From Thiocapsa roseopersicina (GTDB taxonomy: Bacteria > Pseudomonadota > Gammaproteobacteria > Chromatiales > Chromatiaceae): a DNA stretch of 64,000 bases. Within the stretch, counting starts at the first letter, position 1; each line of letters begins with the position of its first letter. Below, in pieces: positions 47,463 through 56,049 of this stretch. A program made the translations under genes and the position numbers. The notes under the pieces were generated by a model. That model did no database searches. It worked only from the letters and a program-made list of their open reading frames with translations, and had not been told where the DNA came from. Location of the stretch: the NCBI RefSeq assembly GCF_900106925.1, contig NZ_FNNZ01000007.1, positions 124,001-188,000 of the forward strand. The letters are read 5' to 3'.

Positions 47463-49001
47463 TCAAGCGCGCTGTCGTCCGCGTGCCTGATCCAGGCGCT
47501 GGATCTGCTCCTGATACGCCTTGGTAAAGGCATCACCGAAGAGGCGCATGAAATCCTCCGCCGCATCCGCGGCGACCTCCTCGTAAGCCTCGGTGAAGAG
47601 ATCCCAATACCGGGACTTGCGCACCATCGGGAGCATCTCTTCGAGCCGTGATCGGGCCGTCAATCGGCGCTCCAGCTCCGCGGGCTCGAAACGTGCGAGG
47701 AGCGCGCGCAGCGCGGCCTGGAGCCCGGTCGTCATCGCCATCTCGTGCGCGCGAATATCGTCGAAGGCCTCGCGCGCGGCGGGCACGGCCGGTAGGAAAC
47801 CGGGGCTCGGGCGAAACAGCAGCCGATCCAGCAGGTCGTCCGGATCGGCGGAGAACTTAAAGGGGTTGTTCTCCGCGGGTCGAATCGTTGTGACCCCAAG
47901 GCGCAGCTCGCTCTTGAATTGCGCGCGCCCCATCATCGTCAGGGTCAGGCCCGCGGCCAAGGCTCTGAGGAGTGTGCCTGCGTTGCGCAGCAACTCCTCG
48001 GGCTGCTCAACCCGCACGCCGTCACCGACTCCGAGTCCTTCGATGAAGGCATCCAAGAGCGCTGCCGAATCGGAGGTGAGCCCTTCCGACCCCCGCGGCC
48101 GGTTGCCGGCGTTCGCGTGCGCCTCGGTATGGGGGATGTGCGCAGGTGACGGGCTCGTCGGCTGCATAGCGGGATCTGCTCGCGAGAATGGATCGTCCGC
48201 GGAGACGGCTGCAGAGCGAGCGGGACGTTGCGGCTCGACGGAATCCGCCAAAGACTCCTGCGGGCTTGGTCGCGGCGGGCTCGGCGGCGGCGCCGACGCG
48301 GCGGAGTTGTCGTTCGGCGACACGTCCTCGGGAGGAGCGGCCCAGACATCGTTCAGGATGTCGTAGTTGTCCGGAATGGCTTGGATCTCGGGGGGGCGAA
48401 AATAGACATTCTCGACCGGCGTTTGGTGAGACACGCCTTTGGGTGGAGCCTCCTTGCGCCCTGCTGCAAGCCGCGAATCCAATGGAGATGCGTCGGCGAA
48501 AGGATCATCCACCAGGTGTGGTGTCGCCGCGTCGAGGCTGTCGATCCGCGGCTCTGCGCCATCGCCCTGATTCAATAGATCCAGGATGTCGGTGCGGGGA
48601 CCGGGCTTGGAGAGACCGGGCAAAGCACTGTTTGCGACGTCGTCGAAAGGATCGCGATCACGCGCGGCCGTTTCAGGCTTTGACGAGGCAATGCTCACGA
48701 GAAACTCGTAAGCGCCGATGGCGAGACGGTCGCCGTTGTGCAAGCTCATCGGCTGATGCGTCGGCAACGGCTCGGTGGCCTGATTGAGAAAGGTCCCGTT
48801 GCGACTGGTATCCGTGATCCAGACGCCGCTGTCGCGAACCTCGATCAATGCATGTCGGCCGGAAACCACGCGCTCCGGATCATCGAGAACCAAGTCATTG
48901 TCACGAGCACGGCCGAGGGTCGCGGCGCCGGAGGTCATTCGAAGCTCCATCGGCGCGCCGGCATGGCCGCTGCGATTGATGAGGCGAAGCGTCAACTCCA
49001 T
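47463..49001 (-). CDS. tagH: T6SS FHA protein TagH
   Basis: 512 residues. The N-terminal FHA domain (about 20-100) has LGRARDNDLVL, SGRHALIEV and TSRNGTFLN, the phosphothreonine-binding motifs. A long low-complexity linker rich in Pro, Ser and Asp follows, then a conserved helical domain (about 340-512) found in T6SS FHA proteins. It is first in the minus-strand T6SS operon and the expected substrate and sensor of the kinase/phosphatase pair. Confidence 0.93.
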   Translation of the reverse strand: MELTLRLINRSGHAGAPMELRMTSGAATLGRARDNDLVLDDPERVVSGRHALIEVRDSGVWITDTSRNGTFLNQATEPLPTHQPMSLHNGDRLAIGAYEFLVSIASSKPETAARDRDPFDDVANSALPGLSKPGPRTDILDLLNQGDGAEPRIDSLDAATPHLVDDPFADASPLDSRLAAGRKEAPPKGVSHQTPVENVYFRPPEIQAIPDNYDILNDVWAAPPEDVSPNDNSAASAPPPSPPRPSPQESLADSVEPQRPARSAAVSADDPFSRADPAMQPTSPSPAHIPHTEAHANAGNRPRGSEGLTSDSAALLDAFIEGLGVGDGVRVEQPEELLRNAGTLLRALAAGLTLTMMGRAQFKSELRLGVTTIRPAENNPFKFSADPDDLLDRLLFRPSPGFLPAVPAAREAFDDIRAHEMAMTTGLQAALRALLARFEPAELERRLTARSRLEEMLPMVRKSRYWDLFTEAYEEVAADAAEDFMRLFGDAFTKAYQEQIQRLDQARGRQRA

Positions 49002-49329
49002 GCCGCGAGTCTCCGCGAAGATAGCGTCCCGGAGGCGTTTTCACGAAGATGCAACCCTTGAGTCATCGTATCGTTCATCGCGAAAGACCATAACTCGATT
49101 AAGGTTGATGGTTTATAGCCGGGAGGGCGATCCGACGACATATGATCGAGTATAGTCGAGTCGGTCGATCTGCTCCTAAAGTCGTCCGAGACAGTCACCG
49201 CGCATCGCATCTCGAATCCTTGCCGATCATCCGTCACACTCCGGTGATAATCGCACGCAGCGGTGCCGCAACCGCGAGAGGTCATCGCGGGCTCGAATCA
49301 AGAACCATGCGTTCAACACAGACAGCATC
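49002..49329. other. Divergent promoter region of the T6SS operons
   Basis: About 330 bases between tagH (leftward) and the kinase-FGE gene (rightward). It must hold the promoters for both T6SS transcripts. Sequence around 49130-49160 is relatively AT-rich with partly palindromic TATGATCGAGTATAGTCGAG; no clear regulator site or sigma-54 box was recognised. Confidence 0.5.
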
Positions 49330-51528
49330 GTGACTCAAACAGATCAACAAACCATCCCCGTCGGCGGAATGATCGACGAGTTCCGCATCACTCGCGTCTT
49401 GGGCGCGGGGAACTTCGGCATCGTCTACGAGTGCGAGAACATCCACCTCGACGAGACGGTCGCCATCAAGGAATTCCTGCCGACCGAGCTTGCGCGGCGC
49501 GGCGCGGACGGCCAGATCGCACCGCTGTCGCCGGCTACCGCCGAGGCATTCCTCTGGGCTCGGGACCGGTTTCTCCAAGAGGCACGCACGCTCTGGAATC
49601 TCGCACGGCCCGTGCCCCATCGCAACATCGTGCGGGTCACCGGCTACCGCGAGGCCAACGGCAGCGCCTATATGTTCATGGAGTTCGAGCGGGGACAACC
49701 GCTGTCGGATCTCCTGGAGCAACGCGGGACACTGACCTTCGAGGAGCTGCGCCCGATCGTCGCCCCGCTGCTCGATGGCCTGGAACGCGTCCACGCGGCG
49801 AACGTCCTGCACCGCGACATCAAGCCGGCGAACATCCTGATCCGCCCGGACGGATCCCCGGTCCTGATCGATTTCGGCGCGGCCCGCAACGTCGCCCTGA
49901 GCGGCGAGACCTCGGTCTTCACGACCTACACGCCACGCTATGCAGCCATGGAGCAGCACTATCCGGGCGGAGACCAGGGACCCTGGACCGACATCTACGG
50001 ACTCGGGGCCACCCTGTACCGCGCGGTGACGGGCCGCACGCCCAAAAGCGCATCGGAGCAACTGCTCGGCCATACCCAGGAGCCTGCGGCGGATCTCTGT
50101 CGCGGGCGCTACCCGGACGCCTTCCTGCGGGCCATCGATGCCGCCTGCGCGCTCAAGCCAGACGACCGTCCGCAGTCCGTGTGCGCGTGGCGAGCGCAAC
50201 TGCTTTCCGATGTGTCTGCCGCGGATGATTCGACGATGGTGCTGCCCAGGGTCTCTGCGACGGATGTCACCCGCTTCTCGGCGGCGCCGAAGACGCCGAC
50301 ATCGAGTCAAAGGACCGGGACGGACGCAGTCGAGACCGGACTTCAGCCCACGCCGCGGCGCCGGTCCCGTGCATGGATCCTCGCGACCCTGGTGCTCGCA
50401 ACCGCCGCCGCGGCCTCCGCGTTGTATTGGTGGACGCAACACCGACCGGCCAGGGAAGCCGAGCGCGAAGCGGTCGAAGAGACCTCGCGGCCACCCGAGG
50501 TCGAGCCGATTCGGACGGAGCGCGAGCCTGCGCCCGAGGATCGCGATGTCGCCGAAACCGAGCCGCCGCCGAGTCCCGAACGGACCTTCGAGCCATTCGC
50601 CCCCCATCAGCACTTCGCCGACCCCCTGAGCTCGGGAGGCACCGGTCCGAGCATGATCGCAATTCCTGCCGACGAGGTCGCGATGGGTTCACCCGTCGAG
50701 GAGGACGGCCGCAATAGCGATGAACGTCTCCACGCCGTCGTGGTCAGCGAGCCCTTCGCCATGAGCCGGACCGAGATCACCATCGGAGAGTTCTCGGAAT
50801 TCGCTCGATCCGTAGGCTATCGCACCGAGGCCGATCGCGAGAGCGCATGCCTGCGTACCGACGAGGGAGGAATCGAGCTTGTCGCCGACCTGAGCCTGTC
50901 TTGGGATAAGCCAGGTTATCCGGTCACGCGGGAACATCCGGTCGTCTGCGTGACCTGGAACGACGCCCGCGCCTATGCCGACTGGCTCGGCGAGCAAACC
51001 GGCCGCGAGTACCGTTTACCGACCGAGCTGGAATGGGAATACGCGGCGAGGGCCACCACGACAACCAGCCGTCATTGGGGCGACAACCTCGAGGCGTCAT
51101 GCGATTTCGCGAACACCGCCGATGAGACCGTGCTCACCGGCGCAGAAGAGACCCGACGCATCGAAGGCGCAAGATCGGCGTGTCGAGATGGCCATCTCTA
51201 CGCCGCGCCGGTCGCGACCTTTCAATCAAACCAGTTCGGTCTTCACGACATGCTCGGCAATGTCGCGGAATGGACATGTTCGGTCTATGATCCTGTGTAT
51301 GGCGGAGCCCAAGCCGAATGCCTGGATGCGACACGACGACGCGGCCCCGCACCCATCGTGATCCGGGGCGGCTCTTGGCTGACCTCGCCGGCCTTGGCGC
51401 GCTCGGCCGCGCGTGACGGGCTACCTTCGAATTTGGGTCTCAATACGATCGGCTTCCGCGTGCTGGCGACCAATCGCCCGTGGACAGGCCGGGCGAGCGT
51501 AATCACTCACGGGAGTGCGGACGAATGA
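49330..51528 (+). CDS. Ser/Thr kinase fused to FGE-fold sensor domain
   Basis: 732 residues from a GTG start. Kinase domain 1-290: Gly loop LGAGNFGIVYE (residues 24-34), K47, HRD 161-163 (D163), DFG 181-183. A linker, one membrane helix (about 347-370) and a Pro/Glu-rich spacer lead to a C-terminal SUMF1/FGE fold (about 440-720; IPADEVAMGSPVEED, VTWNDARAYADWL, YRLPTELEWEYAA, GLHDMLGNVAEW, RGGSW) outside the membrane. It reads like a receptor kinase whose external FGE fold senses a ligand. It faces away from tagH and is coupled to a Sel1 lipoprotein, so a second signal input to the T6SS is likely, by inference. Confidence 0.9.
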   Translation: MTQTDQQTIPVGGMIDEFRITRVLGAGNFGIVYECENIHLDETVAIKEFLPTELARRGADGQIAPLSPATAEAFLWARDRFLQEARTLWNLARPVPHRNIVRVTGYREANGSAYMFMEFERGQPLSDLLEQRGTLTFEELRPIVAPLLDGLERVHAANVLHRDIKPANILIRPDGSPVLIDFGAARNVALSGETSVFTTYTPRYAAMEQHYPGGDQGPWTDIYGLGATLYRAVTGRTPKSASEQLLGHTQEPAADLCRGRYPDAFLRAIDAACALKPDDRPQSVCAWRAQLLSDVSAADDSTMVLPRVSATDVTRFSAAPKTPTSSQRTGTDAVETGLQPTPRRRSRAWILATLVLATAAAASALYWWTQHRPAREAEREAVEETSRPPEVEPIRTEREPAPEDRDVAETEPPPSPERTFEPFAPHQHFADPLSSGGTGPSMIAIPADEVAMGSPVEEDGRNSDERLHAVVVSEPFAMSRTEITIGEFSEFARSVGYRTEADRESACLRTDEGGIELVADLSLSWDKPGYPVTREHPVVCVTWNDARAYADWLGEQTGREYRLPTELEWEYAARATTTTSRHWGDNLEASCDFANTADETVLTGAEETRRIEGARSACRDGHLYAAPVATFQSNQFGLHDMLGNVAEWTCSVYDPVYGGAQAECLDATRRRGPAPIVIRGGSWLTSPALARSAARDGLPSNLGLNTIGFRVLATNRPWTGRASVITHGSADE

Positions 51529-52622
51529 GGCGCATCCGATCGTTTACAGAAGGCTTCTCTCGAATCTCGGCGGGGGCAATTGCCGTCGCCATTACGCTGC
51601 TCGTCGGCGGCTGCGCGACCACCGGCTCCGCCACCGACCCCTCCGCCATGTATGGACAGGTCTCCGGGACGGCGGACGCACCCGGCGCGACCGGCTATGT
51701 CATCGCCCAGCTGGAAGATCTCACCGTCGTCGATTGTCTGCTGCCCGGGCGACTGCGCAAGATGGGCTCGACCATCACCTGGGTCGGTCGCCCTCGTCCC
51801 GTCAAGAAGACCATCAGCGACTGCGAGATCCTCGGCGGGCAATACGTCCTCTTCGACCGCGCCGACTTCGACACCGCCTTGGCCGTCTGGAAATTCGCGG
51901 CGGAACAGGGCGACCCGACCGCACAAACCTATGTCGGCGAGATCTTCGAGCGCGGACTGGGGCGCGCGCCCGACTACGCGACGGCGGCGCAATGGTATCG
52001 AAAGGCCGCCGTCCAAGGCTCGCCACGCGCCCAGCTCCGGCTCGGCGCACTCTACGAAAAGGGTCTGGGAGTGCAGCGGGATCCCGTCGAGGCCCTGGAC
52101 TGGTTTCGTCAGGCCGCCGGACTTCAGAAGGACAAGATCGTCTATCTTTCTCAAGCCGTAGCCCAGACGAAACGGCGCTCCGGCGGCTCTGTACCTCGGC
52201 CCGCCGCCACATCGCGCACCGCCCCGCAGCGATCGGCTCCGTCATCCCCGCGCCCGGTCGCGGCGACCCAACCGCCCTCGGCGGACCTCGCCCGGCAGCC
52301 CGACATCGAACGCGTCTCGACCGTTCAGCCGGACGTGGTCCAGCCCGCCCGAGCGGAGCTCAAGCAGATCGCAGCGGTCTCGCAGACACGCAATCAGGAG
52401 CTGATCCGCGCCGAGACCGCGCGTGATCGTGCCAAGGAGGACATCGTGCTCCGCAGTCGGGAGACACGACTCATTGATCAGGCAAAGCCGGCGATCCGCG
52501 CCGATCGCCGCTTGATCGACCAATACGTCGCGCTCACGCAAGAGGCCGAGACGCAACGTGTCGCCGCCGAGGGTTTGGAGCGGGTGCTGGAGGTCGCCGC
52601 ACCTGTGATGGCACAACAGTAA
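51525..52622 (+). CDS. Sel1-repeat lipoprotein
   Basis: 365 residues with a lipoprotein signal (ITLLVGGC). Residues about 110-200 hold Sel1-type helical repeats (DPTAQTYVGEIFERGLGRAPDYATAAQWYRKAA, in parts, and a second unit ending DPVEALDWFRQAAG), which bind proteins or peptidoglycan fragments. A long charged helical C-terminus follows and may form a coiled coil. Its ATG overlaps the kinase-FGE stop in ATGA, which argues that the two work together at the envelope. Confidence 0.87.
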   Translation: MRRIRSFTEGFSRISAGAIAVAITLLVGGCATTGSATDPSAMYGQVSGTADAPGATGYVIAQLEDLTVVDCLLPGRLRKMGSTITWVGRPRPVKKTISDCEILGGQYVLFDRADFDTALAVWKFAAEQGDPTAQTYVGEIFERGLGRAPDYATAAQWYRKAAVQGSPRAQLRLGALYEKGLGVQRDPVEALDWFRQAAGLQKDKIVYLSQAVAQTKRRSGGSVPRPAATSRTAPQRSAPSSPRPVAATQPPSADLARQPDIERVSTVQPDVVQPARAELKQIAAVSQTRNQELIRAETARDRAKEDIVLRSRETRLIDQAKPAIRADRRLIDQYVALTQEAETQRVAAEGLERVLEVAAPVMAQQ

Positions 52623-52661
52623 CCGAGAGACATCGGTTCGTTATAAGAGGGGGCAAACGTC

Positions 52662-55148
52662 ATGTCGACGTGGAACAACGCGCGCTCGGATTCAGAACAA
52701 CCAGGGCGGAAGAAGGGCTCAGACGCCTCGACCGTGATCGGCGCTCGACGGTCTGCCGTCGCGCGCTGGCTGCTCGCGGGCCTCGTGCTGCTCGCGGGAT
52801 CCATGCCGCTCTCGCAAGCCACCGCGGCGCCCGCGACAACGATCACCGCGGATCCTGCCGGCATTCAGGAAGGCGGAGCGCCCGGGGCTTTCATCATCCA
52901 GGTCACGGACCCGGATTTTCCCTGTTTCCTGAACACGTCCACTGTCGAGGTCTCCGTCGCCTTCGGGGGCAGCGCAATACCCGACGTCGATTATCTCGCG
53001 ACCGGCGCACCCGGCAACCTCGTCTCGGTTCCGATGACCCTGGACACGCAGGACTGCGAATTCGGAAAGGCATCCGGGACGGCTTCGGTCAGGATCGATC
53101 CGCTCGCCGACGATCTCGCCGAAGGAGACGAGACGGTCGTCCTCGGCAGCTCGACCTGTCGGATCCCGGGTTTCGACGTTCCGCCGAGCGACTGTGTCGC
53201 GTCCGCGACCATGACCATCCTGGATGCCACCATGATCGCAAGCATCGTGGCGAGTGACCCGACCGCGTCGAAGGAGCCGCTCGATCCCGGCGAGTTTCTC
53301 GTCAGCCTGTCGAGTCCTGCAGGCGAAGGAGGCGTCACGGTCACCTACAGCCTTGGCAGCAGCGCCACTGCCGGGGTCGATTTCGAACCGCTGTCCGGCG
53401 CACTCGTGATCCCTGCCGGACAGACCAGCGCCAGCATCAGCGTCACCCCGATATCCGGAGAGCCGGGCAGTCCCGACACCGATCTGACGGTCACCCTCCA
53501 GCCCGGGCAGGGCTATGTCGTCGGCACGCCGGCATCGGCAACGCTCTCAATTACCGGTCGGACGGCATTGCCTCTCGCGTTGACCGTCGTCTCGGGCAAC
53601 GATCAGCTCGTCACCTCGCAGCAGCCGCTGGCGCCATTCATCGTCCGCGCGACCAATACGCTCGGAGCGGTGTCCGGTTTGGCTGTGCTCTGGGAGGTCG
53701 TACAGGGTGACGGCAGCCTCTCGACAACCCAGTCGACCACGAACGCATCGGGGGAGGCCAGCGCCGTGCTGACCCCCGGCAACGAAACGCAATATGCCGT
53801 GCGCGCCACCTTGAGCGCACAGGGTGGAACGGTCTCGACCACATTCAACGCGATCGCCTCGTCGCCGCTCGCGGATCTGCCCGGACTGAGCCCCGGTCAA
53901 CGCTCGGTGGCGGGCGCTCTCGATTCCCTCTGCCCCGCCCTGAACACGCTCGGACAGCGCAGCGCACTCTCGGCAGGCGAGCAGGACCTGCTCAATCAGT
54001 GCAGAACCCTCATCGCCAACTCGGGGACGAACCTGGGTGCCGTCGCTCAGGGCATCGTCGCCTTGACCCCCGAGCAAGCCAGTGCACCACGCAAGCTCGT
54101 CACCCAGATCTCATCCGTCCAGGTCGACAATCTGACCGAGCGGCTTTCGGCCCTGCGAAGCGGCGCGCGCGGGATCAGTCTGCGCGGACTCACGGTCGGG
54201 ATCGGCGAGCAGACCATTCAAGGCGGGTTGTTGGCGAGCGCCATCGATCGGGGCATCGAATCCGGAGGAGGCGCGAGTGCCGACGAGGCGTGGCCGTTCG
54301 AGCGTCTGGGCATCTTCATCACCGGAGATGTCCAATGGGGCTCCAAAGACAAGACGACCAACGAGGACGGCTTCGAGTTCGACACCCTGGGATTGACCGC
54401 GGGCGCGGATTATCGCTTCACGGACGGATTGATCCTGGGCGCGGCAATGGGGTTTGCGAGCACCGAGGTCGACATCGATGCCGCAGGCGGCAGTCTCGAC
54501 GGCGATAGCTGGAGCCTGTCGCTCTACGGCACCTACTATCCCACCGATCATTTCTATCTCGAGGGATCGGCCACTTACGGGTGGGACAGCTACGATCAAG
54601 ACCGCAATATCGCCTATAGCCTCTTGGGCAACACCAGACAGGCCAAGGCGAATTTCGACGGCGACCAATATACCCTTCTGTTCGGAGCCGGATATGACCT
54701 GATCCGCGGCGGCAGTATCATCGACATGTATGGCCGCCTGCGCTACACGAGTGCTTCGCTCGACGACTATCGCGAGCAAGGCGCAAACGGACTCGACCTC
54801 GTCATCGCGGGACAGGACGCCACCTCATTGTCGAGCATCCTGGGCGCTCAGCTTTCTCGCTCGATCAGTACCAGTAAAGCCGTGCTCATCCCGCAAGGCT
54901 GGATCGAGTGGGAGCACGAGTTCGAGCAGGGCGACGACGAGGTGCAAGGGTATTTCGCGAACGACCCGAACCGGTTTGGATTTGCCTTGCCCACGGATGC
55001 GCTGGACACCGATCTCATCCGTCTCGGCGTCGGCCTCGGCGCCCAATTCGGACAGGGACGTATCGCCTTCGTGAGCTTCCAGACCTCGCTCGGCATGGAG
55101 AATTACAGTGAGCACAACGTGACCGCGGGGGTTCGGATGGAGTTCTGA
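52662..55148 (+). CDS. Autotransporter with Calx-beta and Ig-like passenger
   Basis: 828 residues. A long N-region precedes the signal peptide core (about 36-56, cut after ATA). Two Calx-beta-type modules follow (VSVAFGGSAIPDVDYLATG, VTYSLGSSATAGVDFEPLSG), then an invasin-like Ig module (ALTVVSGNDQLVTSQQPLAPFIV, in parts), a helical linker, and a C-terminal beta-barrel of about 285 residues ending in Phe (GVRMEF). It should display a small passenger on the surface. A ribosome binding site GAGGGGG lies before the ATG and a small ACCGA/TCGGT hairpin separates it from the Sel1 gene, so it may be co-transcribed with the kinase. Confidence 0.86.
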   Translation: MSTWNNARSDSEQPGRKKGSDASTVIGARRSAVARWLLAGLVLLAGSMPLSQATAAPATTITADPAGIQEGGAPGAFIIQVTDPDFPCFLNTSTVEVSVAFGGSAIPDVDYLATGAPGNLVSVPMTLDTQDCEFGKASGTASVRIDPLADDLAEGDETVVLGSSTCRIPGFDVPPSDCVASATMTILDATMIASIVASDPTASKEPLDPGEFLVSLSSPAGEGGVTVTYSLGSSATAGVDFEPLSGALVIPAGQTSASISVTPISGEPGSPDTDLTVTLQPGQGYVVGTPASATLSITGRTALPLALTVVSGNDQLVTSQQPLAPFIVRATNTLGAVSGLAVLWEVVQGDGSLSTTQSTTNASGEASAVLTPGNETQYAVRATLSAQGGTVSTTFNAIASSPLADLPGLSPGQRSVAGALDSLCPALNTLGQRSALSAGEQDLLNQCRTLIANSGTNLGAVAQGIVALTPEQASAPRKLVTQISSVQVDNLTERLSALRSGARGISLRGLTVGIGEQTIQGGLLASAIDRGIESGGGASADEAWPFERLGIFITGDVQWGSKDKTTNEDGFEFDTLGLTAGADYRFTDGLILGAAMGFASTEVDIDAAGGSLDGDSWSLSLYGTYYPTDHFYLEGSATYGWDSYDQDRNIAYSLLGNTRQAKANFDGDQYTLLFGAGYDLIRGGSIIDMYGRLRYTSASLDDYREQGANGLDLVIAGQDATSLSSILGAQLSRSISTSKAVLIPQGWIEWEHEFEQGDDEVQGYFANDPNRFGFALPTDALDTDLIRLGVGLGAQFGQGRIAFVSFQTSLGMENYSEHNVTAGVRMEF

Positions 55149-55171
55149 CCCGCGCCTGTTCGGCTTCGCTC

Positions 55172-55193
55172 CCCTCGCCTATCGAGGCGAGGG
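55172..55193. terminator. Hairpin between convergent genes
   Basis: CCCTCGCCT and AGGCGAGGG pair perfectly around an ATCG loop. It lies between the autotransporter and the convergent hydrolase, overlapping the last codons of the latter. There is no T-run, so termination is only probable. Confidence 0.45.
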
Positions 55194-56027
55194 CTGGAGA
55201 GTCTCTCCGATGATTTTCGGCCACTGCTCGATCCAGCAACAGCGGTGGTCGAAACCCGGGATGCTCTTGAAGGTCGCGTCGGGATTGACCGCACGGAACC
55301 GCTCGATGGTCCAGGGAGGGACCTGACGATCGCGATCTCCGAACAGATGGATCTGCCGGATTCGCGGGTCGAGAGGCCCTTGCCGGGTCGGATTCAGCGA
55401 TCCAGCCAACCGATTGTAGCCGTGGTGGTCCGCCCAGGCATCGATATCCAGATTGGCCGCGACCGTGATCACGCGCTCGACACCCTCGAACCGCTCCGCG
55501 ATCAGCATGGTGAGGACGCCGCCTCCGCTGTAGCCGATCAAGGTGATCGGCGGTCGCTCCGACGGCGGCAAGGCGTGCTCGATGGCCGACACCATGCTCT
55601 CAACCACCTCCGAGCCATAACGGTCATGTGTCCAGAGCTCGGGGCGGCAGCCTTCGGCGTAAGCAAACCCCTGATAACAGGGTCTCCCGACATACACCAC
55701 GGGCGCCGGATCTCGCACCATGAGTTTCAGCGCAAGCGGATTGCTCGGCGTCGGGTCGATCGAGACCCGATGACGCGTCTCCCAAGGCCGGCCATCGCCC
55801 TCGAGATAAACGTGGATCCCCGCCGGGTGATCGGCGCCCGCCGGTAATGCCGGTCGCCGAAAGATCAGATGATCGAACCCGCGCCCCGATACCACCTCGC
55901 GGGTCAAACCATGCGAATCCGCAAGCGCGTCGGCAGATTGACCCGGATCGGTCGCGCAACTCCACAAGAAAAGACTCGACACCAGGACAGATCCGGCCCA
56001 AGCACACCGCATCCCTTGCCGCATCAT
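55179..56027 (-). CDS. Alpha/beta-hydrolase lipoprotein
   Basis: About 282 residues from the ATG at 56027; a GTG at 56048 is also in frame, and neither has a strong ribosome binding site. A lipobox (SLFLWSC) predicts membrane anchoring. The hydrolase fold shows the nucleophile elbow GYSGGG (Ser), an Asp in FGDRDRQVP and a His in GFDHRCCW, a plausible Ser-Asp-His triad. Substrate unknown. It lies just after the FHA-transglycosylase gene on the same strand, probably in one transcript. Confidence 0.82.
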   Translation of the reverse strand: MMRQGMRCAWAGSVLVSSLFLWSCATDPGQSADALADSHGLTREVVSGRGFDHLIFRRPALPAGADHPAGIHVYLEGDGRPWETRHRVSIDPTPSNPLALKLMVRDPAPVVYVGRPCYQGFAYAEGCRPELWTHDRYGSEVVESMVSAIEHALPPSERPPITLIGYSGGGVLTMLIAERFEGVERVITVAANLDIDAWADHHGYNRLAGSLNPTRQGPLDPRIRQIHLFGDRDRQVPPWTIERFRAVNPDATFKSIPGFDHRCCWIEQWPKIIGETLQPSPR

Positions 56028-56049
56028 CCGGCGCACATCCGGGTGCACA

